From positions 1-36,886 of the forward strand of contig NZ_FCOK02000090.1 of assembly GCF_001544555.2 (NCBI RefSeq): 36,886 bases of DNA. The letters are read 5' to 3'. The notes beneath the pieces are model-generated. The model saw only the letters and a list, made by a program, of their open reading frames with translations, was not told where the DNA came from and searched no databases. Below, one piece after another: positions 24,552 through 33,112 of the stretch; position 1 is the stretch's first letter; each line of letters starts with the position of its first letter. This DNA comes from Caballeronia udeis. GTDB lineage: Bacteria; Pseudomonadota; Gammaproteobacteria; Burkholderiales; Burkholderiaceae. Both the position numbers and the translations under genes were made by a program.

Positions 24552-25412
24552 TTAACCGATAGAGTCAGGCATGCGGCGCTGCCAGCCGAGGCGCGCTTCA
24601 ATGCGCGCGGCGACAACTTTCAGTTCATCACCAAAACGTTCAGTACTCTGAAGCGCCTTGGATTCCGGCATCACGATCGAAATGGTGAACACGCAAGCTC
24701 CCGACTGATCGAGCACGGGAGCGGCAAGACACGCCACGGACGCATCCGATTCTCCAATCTGGATCGACAGGTGCGCGTCCAGCGCTTCACGCGCCATTCG
24801 CGCGAGCACGTTGGGACGCGTTTCGGCGCGCGCCGTGGGAGACGGCTTCGCGTACCGCGTGAAATAAGCGATCCGCTCGGCGTCCGGCAGATGACCCACC
24901 AGCAGCCGTCCCGACGCAGTCCAGTTGAGCGGCACCCGGCTGCCCACCCGTGAGGTCACGCGAAAATGGCCCGGCCCCTCGGCCATTTGCAACACGACCA
25001 TCATGCCTTCCTCGAGTCCGCATACCTGGACCGTCTCGCCGACCTGGGCCGACAAGCGGTTCATCTCTTCATGCGCGACCGCCAGGTAGTCGAGCGAACT
25101 GGCATACGTCAGCCCATAGCCGTACAGCCGCGAGCCCAGCCAGATTGCACCCTCGGGCGTGCGGGCCAGCAGGTTCTTCTCCACCAGATCGTTGATGATC
25201 GAATAGACCGTCGACAGCGGCGCACCGACCAGACGCGCGATTTCATACGCGGTGGTAGGACGGTTGGTGTCCTGCAACGCGTCGAGGATCTGCACCGCCC
25301 GGTCGATCGCGCTGGTGCGCGTGCGCGACGGGGACGGGGACGCGGGCGTATCCGGCGCCGGCTGCTCGGCGGGCGGCGGTTCCTGCATGGTTTGACGGGG
25401 CTTGGCGGACAT
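24552..25412 (-). CDS. IclR-family transcriptional regulator
   Basis: 286 residues from the chosen ATG at 25412 (AGGA nine bases upstream). A longer frame to 25460 would overlap the promoter proposed for the divergent gene. A Pro/Ala/Ser-rich N-terminal extension (1-30) precedes the winged HTH (about 33-90: SAIDRAVQILDALQD, TAYEIARLVGAPLSTVYSII). The IclR effector-binding domain follows (about 105-280: TVQVCGLEEGMMVVLQM, AGSDASVACLAAPVLD-like segment, VFTISIVMPES). IclR proteins bind small carboxylate or sugar-acid effectors and usually control adjacent catabolic operons. Its position, back-to-back with the PLP enzyme/porin/permease run and co-directional with ridA, makes those genes its likely targets. 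The effector is not known. Confidence 0.93.
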   Translation of the reverse strand: MSAKPRQTMQEPPPAEQPAPDTPASPSPSRTRTSAIDRAVQILDALQDTNRPTTAYEIARLVGAPLSTVYSIINDLVEKNLLARTPEGAIWLGSRLYGYGLTYASSLDYLAVAHEEMNRLSAQVGETVQVCGLEEGMMVVLQMAEGPGHFRVTSRVGSRVPLNWTASGRLLVGHLPDAERIAYFTRYAKPSPTARAETRPNVLARMAREALDAHLSIQIGESDASVACLAAPVLDQSGACVFTISIVMPESKALQSTERFGDELKVVAARIEARLGWQRRMPDSIG

Positions 25413-25445
25413 CGCGTTCCTGGAGACTGATTGTTTTTGTACAGT

Positions 25446-25511
25446 TTGACGCAAGCGCATCGTATGATAATCTAATACACAATTACAACATACATTCCAT
25501 AATAAAGGAAT
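25446..25511 (+). promoter_or_regulatory. Promoter and candidate IclR operator for the PLP-enzyme operon
   Basis: A TTGACG box at 25446-25451 is followed by AT-rich GATAATCTAAT (25466-25476), which can serve as a -10 region although the spacing is not ideal for any one hexamer. Downstream, ATTCC (25494-25498) and GGAAT (25507-25511) form an inverted repeat with eight bases between, just ahead of the ribosome site CAGGAG. Sites of this kind are used by IclR-type repressors. Boxes were chosen by eye. Confidence 0.4.
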
Positions 25512-25526
25512 ATCAGGAGCCGCACG

Positions 25527-26726
25527 ATGGATATTTATTCCCGATTTGGTCTACGCCCGGTCGTCAATGGTTCGGGCACCATGACGAGCCTGGGTGCGTC
25601 CATCGTGGCGGCGCCGGTCATTGAAACAATGGCCGCGATCCTGCCTCGGTTCGTCGAGATCGACGACTTGCAACGCAAGGCGTCGGCCGTGATCGCGCGG
25701 GTTTGCGGCAGCGAAAGCGGCTATGTCACCGCATCCTGTTCGGCCGCGATCACGCTCGGCATTGCCGCGACCATGACCGGCGACGATCCAGGGCTGATCG
25801 AGCGTTTACCCGATACCACCGGACTGCGCAACGAGGTCGTCGTGCAAACGGGCCATCTCGTCAATTATGGCGCACCCGTCGACCAGGCCATCCGGCTCGC
25901 GGGCGCTCGCGTTGTGCAGGTGGGAGCGGCCACGGAGTCGCACGGTTACCAGCTAGCGGCTGCAATCAACGAGCGCACTACCGCCGCGCTGTATGTGGTC
26001 TCGCATCACACGGTCCAGTTCGGACTGATCCACGTGGAAGAATTCATCGCCATCGCGCATGCGAAGGGTGTCCCCGTGATAGTCGATGCGGCTTCCGAAT
26101 ATGACCTCACGCGTTTCATTGCCGCGGGCGCTGATCTCGTGCTGTATTCGGCGCACAAGTTTCTGGGCGGTCCGACCGCCGGTATTGTGGCCGGCAAGAA
26201 AACGCTGGTACGTGCCGCCTATTTCCAGAATGGCGGCATTGGCCGTGGCATGAAAGTGGGCAAGGAAGGCATTGCCGGCGCGATCGCCGCGCTCGAGCAA
26301 TGGCAGCAGCGCGACCATGCGGCGGTCCGCGCCGTTGAGCGCGGTTATCTCGAGTTGTGGCGTGAAGCGCTGAACACCCGCCCCGGCGTGCGCGCGGAGA
26401 TCGATCCCGATCCGACCGGCAATCCGCTCGACCGCCTGAAGCTGTCCATCGATCCACGCGAGGCGCGTATCAGCGCCTGGGACCTGGCCGACGCCCTCGC
26501 CCATCCGCCGGCGGGCAGCGTGCCGGTGATCGTCCGTGATCACGAAGCCGAACTGAATTTCTTCTTCATCGACCCGTGCAACCTGCATCCCGGCCAGGAG
26601 CACAGCGTGCTTGAACGCCTGCTTGACGAACTCGAGCGTGTGCAGCATGCGCCGCTTCCGCTGGTCACCCCGTTTTTCCAGCGCGACGCGCGGCGTGGCG
26701 CCGGCCGCCTCAACTGGCCTGACTGA
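25527..26726 (+). CDS. SelA/DgaE-like PLP-dependent lyase
   Basis: 399 residues. This fold-type I PLP enzyme of the SelA-like group includes D-glucosaminate-6-phosphate ammonia-lyase (DgaE) and related eliminases. The PLP-binding Lys is probably Lys211 in LYSAHKFLGGPTAG, and Asp187 in VPVIVDAAS contacts the pyridine nitrogen. The N-terminus (FGLRPVVNGSGTMTSLG) matches the group's opening closely. Such enzymes release ammonia by alpha,beta-elimination and yield unstable enamines, which fits the RidA gene nearby. No sugar kinase or aldolase is adjacent, so whether the substrate is an amino sugar acid or another D-amino acid is not decided. It is the first gene of a rightward run with porin and permease. 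The ATG is preceded by CAGGAGCCGCACG. Confidence 0.85.
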   Translation: MDIYSRFGLRPVVNGSGTMTSLGASIVAAPVIETMAAILPRFVEIDDLQRKASAVIARVCGSESGYVTASCSAAITLGIAATMTGDDPGLIERLPDTTGLRNEVVVQTGHLVNYGAPVDQAIRLAGARVVQVGAATESHGYQLAAAINERTTAALYVVSHHTVQFGLIHVEEFIAIAHAKGVPVIVDAASEYDLTRFIAAGADLVLYSAHKFLGGPTAGIVAGKKTLVRAAYFQNGGIGRGMKVGKEGIAGAIAALEQWQQRDHAAVRAVERGYLELWREALNTRPGVRAEIDPDPTGNPLDRLKLSIDPREARISAWDLADALAHPPAGSVPVIVRDHEAELNFFFIDPCNLHPGQEHSVLERLLDELERVQHAPLPLVTPFFQRDARRGAGRLNWPD

Positions 26727-26874
26727 GTGGGCTGACTGAACCTGATTTTCCAGTATGACCGATACGCCGGATTTCTCCGGCGTCGCTTTGCCGTGTACGT
26801 TTAGTAATCCTTATTCCATCGAAGACAACGAAAATTCATCGATGGACGCCCTTCTTTCGACCAGAGGAAACCAG

Positions 26875-27996
26875 ATGCATAAGCAGATCCTACGCACGGC
26901 CGTGGCCGTCGCCGTCGCCGTGACTGGAAGCGTTGCGCAAGCCGCTTTCGCCCAAAGCAGCGTGACGCTCTACGGTATTGTGGATGCCGGCTTCACGTAC
27001 ACCAACAATCAAAAAGGAAATAGCGCCTATCAGGCGACTCAGGGCAATGTGCAAGGGTCGCGCTGGGGCTTGCTGGGCAGCGAGGATCTGGGCGGCGGCA
27101 ACAAGGCCCTGTTCAAGCTCGAAAACGGTTTCAGCCTGGAATCGGGCGCGTCAGGCCAGGGCGGACGCATGTTCGGCCGCAGCGCATGGGTGGGATTGAG
27201 CAACGACCGCGCGGGTACGATCACCCTCGGCCGCCAGTACAACAGCGTGCAGGACTATCTCTCGAACCTGCAGATCAACGGCGTGGGCGCAATGAGCCAG
27301 TACGGCAACGCGATCTACGACAACGACGACATCAACAACACCTACCGCACCGACAACGCCGTCAAGTACACCACGCCGACGTTCTCAGGCTTCACCGCGA
27401 ACGCCATGTACGCGTTCTCGAACACAGCCGGCGACTTCTCGAACAACCGCGCGTGGAGCGTGGGCGCGGATTATGCCGCGGGTCCGGTGCGCCTGGACGC
27501 CGCCTACTCGCTGGTCGATCACCCGGCGTCGAACACGGCGGGCGCGGCGCCCTCCGACAACTACTACAGCACCAGTTCGTCGATCATCAGCAACGTCGCG
27601 CGCAATCAGGTCTGGGGCGCAGGCGGCGCGTACACGTTCGGGCCGGCCACCGTCGCCCTGCTGTACACGAACTCGCATTTCGACCTCCTGACCGGCGGCA
27701 GCCTGCGTTTTGCGAACTATGAAGCAAGCGTGCGTTATCAGTTCACGCCCACCACGCTGCTCTCGCTCGGCTACATCTACACGAGCCAGAACAGCAGTTC
27801 GGCAACCGCGTCGAATGCTCACTACAACCAGCTCGCACTCGGCGGCGAGTATTTCCTGTCGAAGACCACCGACGTCTATCTGAACGGCATTTACCAGCGT
27901 TCGTCCGGCGCCAAGGCATGGGTTGAAGGGGTCTCGAATCCGTCCGGCAACAACGGTCAGTTCGTCACTGTCGCCGGCATTCGACACAAGTTCTAA
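26875..27996 (+). CDS. Burkholderia-type outer-membrane porin
   Basis: 373 residues from ATG at 26875 (AGAGGAAACCAG before it). The longer frame to 26755 lacks a site, and its extra residues precede a clear signal peptide. That signal (about 1-26, MHKQILRTAVAVAVAVTGSV then AQAAFA) leads to QSSVTLYGIVDAGF, the standard first strand of Gram-negative porins of the OmpC-like/Burkholderia OpcP type. Repeated strands (GSRWGLLGSEDLGGG, RSAWVGLSNDRAGTITLGRQ) follow, and the C-terminus GIRHKF ends in the aromatic residue needed for BAM-dependent insertion. It forms a trimeric diffusion pore. Placement between the PLP enzyme and the GntP permease suggests it serves uptake of the same substrate. An intrinsic terminator follows the gene. 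Confidence 0.95.
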   Translation: MHKQILRTAVAVAVAVTGSVAQAAFAQSSVTLYGIVDAGFTYTNNQKGNSAYQATQGNVQGSRWGLLGSEDLGGGNKALFKLENGFSLESGASGQGGRMFGRSAWVGLSNDRAGTITLGRQYNSVQDYLSNLQINGVGAMSQYGNAIYDNDDINNTYRTDNAVKYTTPTFSGFTANAMYAFSNTAGDFSNNRAWSVGADYAAGPVRLDAAYSLVDHPASNTAGAAPSDNYYSTSSSIISNVARNQVWGAGGAYTFGPATVALLYTNSHFDLLTGGSLRFANYEASVRYQFTPTTLLSLGYIYTSQNSSSATASNAHYNQLALGGEYFLSKTTDVYLNGIYQRSSGAKAWVEGVSNPSGNNGQFVTVAGIRHKF

Positions 27997-28004
27997 CCAG
28001 GTAC

Positions 28005-28049
28005 GCCGGACCCGTTGAAGCCCTGCGCGGCTCGACGGTCCGGCTTTTT
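28005..28049 (+). terminator. Rho-independent terminator after the porin gene
   Basis: GCCGGACC (28005-28012) pairs exactly with GGTCCGGC (28037-28044). An inner AGCC/GGCT pairing lies in the loop, and TTTTT follows at 28045-28049. It lies between the porin stop and the permease start and may attenuate readthrough, so porin can be made in excess over the permease. Confidence 0.75.
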
Positions 28050-28084
28050 CGACCGGTTTTTCCGACCGCTATTTTGGAGCCTCC

Positions 28085-29455
28085 ATGGCGACTGTCCAGG
28101 GAAGTCTGTTACTCGTCTACGCGCTGGTCGCGATCATCGCGCTGGTCGTGCTGATCGCGCGATTCAAGCTCAATCCGTTCATCACGCTGATGGTGGTGTC
28201 CGTCGCGCTCGCGCTTGCCGTCGGCATGCCGATGACCTCGATTCTCAAGTCATTCGAAACCGGCGTGGGCGGAACGCTCGGGCACATTGCGATCGTCGTC
28301 GGGCTCGGCACGATGCTCGGCAAGATGATGGCCGAATCCGGCGGAGCTGAACGGATCGCGCAGACGCTCATCGGCCTGTTCGGCCCGAAGAATGTGCATT
28401 GGGCAATGATGTGCATCGCGTTCCTCGTCGGCCTGCCGGTATTTTTCGAAGTCGGTTTCGTGCTGCTGATTCCGATTGCGTTCAACGTCGCGCAGCGTAC
28501 CGGCACGTCGATGATCCGCGTCGGCATTCCAATGGTCGCGGGACTCTCGGTCGTGCACGGCCTGATTCCGCCGCACCCCGCCGCGTTGCTGGCGGTGACC
28601 GCCTATAACGCGGACATTGGCCGCACGATCTTCTACGCGTTGATTGTCGGTATTCCCACGGCGATCATCGCGGGACCGCTGTTCTCGAAACTGATCGCGA
28701 AGTTCGTCGTGCTCGAGGGCGTCAACCCGATGGCGCAGCAATTTATCGAGCAGGATGCCGCACGCGCCACGCAGAAGCTGCCCAGCTTCGGTATCACGCT
28801 GCTGACGGTCCTGTTGCCGGTGCTGCTGATGCTCGTGGGCAGTTGGGCTGACCTGATCGTGCCGGCGAAGTCAACGGCCAACGACGTGCTGCGCCTGATC
28901 GGGCATCCGGACATGGCGCTGCTGCTTGCCGTGCTGTTGAGTTTCTACACGTTCGGCTCGGCGCGCGGCTTCAGTCGCGAATCGATCCTCAAGTTCACGA
29001 ACGAGTGCCTGGCACCCACCGCCAGCATCACGCTGGTCGTGGGTGCCGGAGCGGGCTTCGGGCGCATCCTGATCGACAGCGGCGCGTCCAAGGCGATTGT
29101 CGATGTAGCCACCGGCGCGCATGTGCCGCTGCTGATTCTTGCGTGGCTGGTCGCCGGCCTGATTCGCGTGGCGACGGGATCGGCGACTGTTGCCATGGCC
29201 ACGGCTGCGGGAATTATCGCGCCCATTGCGGCGGCTGCCGCCTCCACCGCAACCGGCGTGCGTCCCGAACTGCTCGTGCTCGCGACGGGTGCGGGATCCC
29301 TGATCCTCTCGCATGTGAACGACGGCGGTTTCTGGCTGGTCAAGGAGTACTTCGGCATGACCGTGACGCAGACGTTCAAGACCTGGACTGTCTGCGAAAC
29401 GATCATTTCGGTGACAGCACTGGCGCTCACCCTCGGGCTCTCGATGGTGATCTGA
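28085..29455 (+). CDS. GntP-family gluconate/sugar-acid permease
   Basis: 456 residues, close to the family's ~440-450. About twelve to fourteen hydrophobic segments run through it, with family stretches GLGTMLGKMMAESGGAERIA, FFEVGFVLLIPIAF and VVHGLIPPHPAALLAV. The HGLIPPHP motif and GSATVAMATAAGI segment are typical of GntP/GntT gluconate:proton symporters. The family also transports other hydroxy acids and D-serine, so gluconate itself is not certain. The start ATG is preceded by GGAGCCTCC. It is the last gene of the IclR-flanked locus, 88 bp after the porin with a terminator between, and probably imports the substrate of the PLP lyase. Confidence 0.93.
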   Translation: MATVQGSLLLVYALVAIIALVVLIARFKLNPFITLMVVSVALALAVGMPMTSILKSFETGVGGTLGHIAIVVGLGTMLGKMMAESGGAERIAQTLIGLFGPKNVHWAMMCIAFLVGLPVFFEVGFVLLIPIAFNVAQRTGTSMIRVGIPMVAGLSVVHGLIPPHPAALLAVTAYNADIGRTIFYALIVGIPTAIIAGPLFSKLIAKFVVLEGVNPMAQQFIEQDAARATQKLPSFGITLLTVLLPVLLMLVGSWADLIVPAKSTANDVLRLIGHPDMALLLAVLLSFYTFGSARGFSRESILKFTNECLAPTASITLVVGAGAGFGRILIDSGASKAIVDVATGAHVPLLILAWLVAGLIRVATGSATVAMATAAGIIAPIAAAAASTATGVRPELLVLATGAGSLILSHVNDGGFWLVKEYFGMTVTQTFKTWTVCETIISVTALALTLGLSMVI

Positions 29456-29563
29456 AGCGGCGCGGCATGCCGGTAAAACGCTTGCCGCCTGCTTCAATTG
29501 CACTGCAAATCCGGTGCGTGCGCGTTGGGGCGCCAACGTTGCCGCACCGGAACGATCATGACG

Positions 29564-30277
29564 TCATGCGCCGAGTTGATAACCCTTGTTGCGGATCGTA
29601 TGAAACAACGGCTCCTCACCTTCGGTGTCTATCTTCTTTCGCAGCCGGCGGATATGAACGTCGATCAGGTTGGTGCCTGGATCGAAACGGTATCCCCAGA
29701 CGGCCTCGAAAATCATGGGCCTGCTCAGGACACAATGGCTCTGCTCCATCATGTAGACCAGCAGCCGGTATTCGGCCGGACTTAGTTCTATGGCCAAGCC
29801 CGAGCGCGTGACCTGCCGGCTCGACCTGTCGACTTCGAGCGTGCCGACCCGGAGCAGCGTGCCGCTTGACGCGTGGCTCGCGTCCTGGCGCCGGATCATG
29901 ACTTCAAGACGGACCACCAGTTCGTCCGGGTGATACGGTTCCGTCAGATAGTCGTCACCGCCCGCGCGCAGGCCGCGCACTTTTTCATCGACATCCGACA
30001 ACGCGCTGATCATCAGGACGGGCAGTTCGACCTCGGCTTCCCTCAGCAAACGGACCACCATGATTCCGTCCGCGTCGGACAGCTTGCGGTCAAGCGTCAT
30101 GGCGTCGTAAGCCATGACAAGCGCGGTGCGCAGCGCCTCGCGCCCGGTCGTGACGAGATCGACCTCAAAGCCGCGTTCACGCAGCGTTTCAGCGATCTCC
30201 GCAGCAGTGCCGGGATCGCTCCCGACCGTCAGGATGCGCCGCTGCCTCGAGGCCCCACTCGCAATGTTGCTAGCCAA
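29564..30277 (-). CDS. Orphan OmpR-family response regulator with altered receiver site
   Basis: 237 residues from a TTG start at 30277 (no ATG fits the receiver's first strand). The receiver spans about 14-130 and the winged-helix DNA-binding domain about 143-236 (ELSPAEYRLLVYMMEQSHCV, IDVHIRRLRKKID, TIRNKGYQL). The phospho-acceptor Asp63 is present (MTLDRK). The N-terminal acidic pair is reduced to Asp21 in TVGSDPG, and the conserved Lys of the DYLxKP motif is Glu113 (DYLTEPYHPDEL). These substitutions suggest phosphorylation-independent or altered signalling. No sensor kinase is adjacent; the gene converges with the GntP permease and is followed upstream by a long AT-rich gap. The target promoter is unknown. 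Confidence 0.9.
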   Translation of the reverse strand: MASNIASGASRQRRILTVGSDPGTAAEIAETLRERGFEVDLVTTGREALRTALVMAYDAMTLDRKLSDADGIMVVRLLREAEVELPVLMISALSDVDEKVRGLRAGGDDYLTEPYHPDELVVRLEVMIRRQDASHASSGTLLRVGTLEVDRSSRQVTRSGLAIELSPAEYRLLVYMMEQSHCVLSRPMIFEAVWGYRFDPGTNLIDVHIRRLRKKIDTEGEEPLFHTIRNKGYQLGA

Positions 30278-31063
30278 TTGTTTTGCTCGTTATAAGTTCG
30301 AAGATCTCCCACCATTTTAACGAATCAATAATAGGCTGACGATGAAAATTCCCTCACGAACAATTCGCTAATTGCACTAACCCTCACTGCATGTTACGAC
30401 TCGCCAAAGTAGCTAAATCCATTTAAATGGTCAAATATTTTCTCCGTCAATCAGTTTACCGAAATCGCTAATTCTGAAAGCACGGCTCTTGATTTATCCC
30501 CATTTCTGTCCCGTAAATATGCCACCATTATTTAATAACAATCAATTCAAATCTACATAATGGAAATTATGCGATCCTGCCCCGTAACGCCCAGTCATGG
30601 CCGATGCGTGCAGATAATGAAAATTCTCCGATCTCAATTCACCCGGATATCACCCGGTCGCCCGCAGCAGCCGTAACCCCTAAGTCAAAAAAACGCATGA
30701 CGCAGAAGCAGACCGTACAACGCGTTTCCTGGGCAGTACGCCGGATCACCATTAATCCTCATACGCTCTGCTACGTCATACTCGCCCCTATTTCATATCG
30801 ACTATCGGATTTTTAACTAAATATCCATTCATGAGAAATTCAACATGAAGATTTAAAACAGGCAATGCGGGCTTTTACAAGTGGCAAATTGGCGACTGCC
30901 TGTGCATTTCTTGTCAGCAGATTCGCAGCACATCGATCAGAATGCAGACCGGAACTGCGGAGCGCCCCGCAATCCCGCACCTGCCTGGTGCTCAAAGTCA
31001 TTAAAAATTCATTGAACTCGCCCAGTGTCGCGCCGTTAAGCCAATGAGATCAACGAGACTCCC
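30278..31063. other. 786-bp AT-rich intergenic region
   Basis: No convincing gene is present; a 70-codon frame at 30604-30816 lacks a ribosome site and family features. The stretch 30340-30600 is markedly AT-rich compared with the neighbouring coding DNA, and contains a 6-bp-arm palindrome, CATAAT-GGAA-ATTATG, at 30556-30571. It separates the leftward orphan regulator from the rightward EAL/GGDEF gene and is a likely regulatory region for both, possibly bound by nucleoid proteins (inference). Confidence 0.6.
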
Positions 31064-32869
31064 ATGCAATTCTCCACCCTCCATGTCACACACGGCGCGC
31101 CATTGACAGTCGACGCGTTGATAGCCGACCGTGCGTTGTGGGCGGTGTTCCAGCCTATCGTGCACCTTGCCGATGGAGAGATTGCGGGGCATGAAGGGCT
31201 CATCCGCGGTCCGGCGGACACTGCGCTCGAGACGCCGCGCGGCTTGTTCGCGCGTGCGCAGGAGGAAGGGTCGGCTCACCGTCTGGAGGTAGCCGCGGCA
31301 CGGGTATGCTGCGAGTCCTTTGCGCGCCTCAACGGCGCCGGCCTGCTCTTCATCAACGCAAGCGCCTCGGTAATAGAAGCGAGTGTCGCCGAGGACGACG
31401 GCCTTGCCAATCTGCTCGGCGCGAGCGCGCTTGCGCCTGAGCGCGTCGTGATTGAATTGACCGAGCAGAGCGTCATTGCCAACCTCGACCGTTTCGACGC
31501 GACCGTTCGCGCCTTGCGCGCAAGGGGCGCCGCGTTCGCGCTGGACGATTACGGCAGCGCGAATGCGAACATGAATCTCTGGGTACGGTTGGCACCCGGC
31601 TACGTGAAGATCGACCGTTTTTTCATCGATAACATCGCGCTCGATCCGCTGAAATTCGAAGCCGTCAAAGCGATGGCCGGGTTTGCAAGAGCCAGCGGCG
31701 CCGAGCTGATTGCTGAGGGTATCGAGCGGCCAGCCGATCTGGGAATCGTCCGCGACCTCGGCATCACGTATGGACAAGGGTTCTTGCTGGGACGCCCGAT
31801 GGCACTGCCCAGTCAGGCATTGCCCGCGCCCATACAGCACTTGCTGCACTCGTCCCGGATCACCGTCTATCCCTCGCATACCCATACGCACCGCGAGTCC
31901 CGCGCGAGCGGATTCGAGCTCGACCGGATGCTGATTCTCGCGCCCTCGTTGCCGATGGATGCATGCAACGACCACGTGGTCGACCTGTTCAACGCGGCGG
32001 CGGACTTGCATGCGGTGGCGATTATCGACGACGGGCGGCCGGTCGCTCTCATCAACCGCCGTGCCTTCATGGACCAGTACGCGCTGCCCTACCACCGCGA
32101 ACTGTTCGGCAAGCGGCCCTGCCTTCAGTTTGCCAATCCGGCGCCACTGGTGGTCGAGCGTTATGCCACGCTGGACCAGGTGGCGCATATGCTTGCCAAC
32201 GACGATCTGCGCTATCTCTCCGACGGTCTCATCATCACCGACGCCGGCCGTTACGTAGGCCTCGCCACCGGCGAGCGGCTGGTGCGCGCCGTGACGGAGA
32301 TCCGGCTGGAAGCGGCGCGTTATGCCAACCCGCTGACGTTTCTTCCCGGCAACGTGCCGATCAATTCGCATGTCGAGCGGCTGATCGACAACGGTGTCGA
32401 CTTCGTTGCGTGTTACGTCGATCTCGACGACTTCAAGCCATTCAACGACTACTACGGCTATTGGCAAGGCGACGAAGTGCTCAAGGCGGCCGCCGCAGCG
32501 CTGCGCTCGGTCTGCGATCCAGCGGGCGATTTCCTCGGCCATATAGGCGGCGACGATTTCCTGGTGTTGTTTCAAAGCGCGGACTGGCGCAGCCGCAGCC
32601 TCCAGGCCATTCACCGCTTCGGTGAAGACGTCAAACGGTTTTACTCCTCGGAAGACCGGCTCGCAGGCGGCATCTACAGCGAAGACCGAAGCCGGCGGCG
32701 GCAGTTCTTCAGCTTCGTCACCATGTCCATTGGCGCGGTCAGGGTGGCGGCCGGAACGGCGCGCATCAGCGAGGAAATAGGCGCGGTCGCGGCTGTCGCC
32801 AAGCGCCGCGTCAAGAAGGAAAAGACCGGGATTGTCACGATCGATTTCGCGCAGCACCGGTCCGTCTGA
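31064..32869 (+). CDS. EAL-CBS-GGDEF cyclic-di-GMP signalling protein
   Basis: 601 residues, order EAL (about 20-265), paired CBS region (about 285-420), GGDEF (about 425-595). In the EAL domain the metal-binding Glu44 lies in HEGLIR, a common EGL variant. Asn in FINAS, Glu in VIELTEQS, the Asp pair in LDDYGSAN, Lys in YVKIDRFF and the final EGIE are all kept, so phosphodiesterase activity is plausible. In the GGDEF domain the signature reads GGDDF (near residue 497), a form compatible with cyclase activity or GTP binding. CBS modules often bind adenine nucleotides and could couple energy state to c-di-GMP turnover. No membrane or periplasmic part is seen. It stands alone between the AT-rich gap and zwf, and its ribosome site is weak. 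Confidence 0.92.
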   Translation: MQFSTLHVTHGAPLTVDALIADRALWAVFQPIVHLADGEIAGHEGLIRGPADTALETPRGLFARAQEEGSAHRLEVAAARVCCESFARLNGAGLLFINASASVIEASVAEDDGLANLLGASALAPERVVIELTEQSVIANLDRFDATVRALRARGAAFALDDYGSANANMNLWVRLAPGYVKIDRFFIDNIALDPLKFEAVKAMAGFARASGAELIAEGIERPADLGIVRDLGITYGQGFLLGRPMALPSQALPAPIQHLLHSSRITVYPSHTHTHRESRASGFELDRMLILAPSLPMDACNDHVVDLFNAAADLHAVAIIDDGRPVALINRRAFMDQYALPYHRELFGKRPCLQFANPAPLVVERYATLDQVAHMLANDDLRYLSDGLIITDAGRYVGLATGERLVRAVTEIRLEAARYANPLTFLPGNVPINSHVERLIDNGVDFVACYVDLDDFKPFNDYYGYWQGDEVLKAAAAALRSVCDPAGDFLGHIGGDDFLVLFQSADWRSRSLQAIHRFGEDVKRFYSSEDRLAGGIYSEDRSRRRQFFSFVTMSIGAVRVAAGTARISEEIGAVAAVAKRRVKKEKTGIVTIDFAQHRSV

Positions 32870-33112
32870 TCGTTCCGCACGCAGCGTCCGGCGCATTGCT
32901 TACACTACAGTTACATGCACGCCGCCGCATCGCTTCCCGACCGGTCGGACGCTTTTTCTCCCGTATCCCGATGATCCCGATTGGTGCAGCCGCTCGTCAC
33001 GCGTGAACCATGCCCGTTTAAAGCGTAACTGGTATAACGACATACTCAGCGTCGTAAATGGCCCGCTCCGCGGAGCGCAATTCTGACTGCAAACTCGCGA
33101 TCCTTACGCACC

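Noticed and set aside
30604..30816. 70-codon frame in the AT-rich gap
   Set aside because: No ribosome site, no signal or domain, and composition not like coding DNA here.
31001..32896. 631-codon minus-strand frame opposite the EAL/GGDEF gene
   Set aside because: Antisense shadow; the plus strand encodes a complete recognised protein over the same span.
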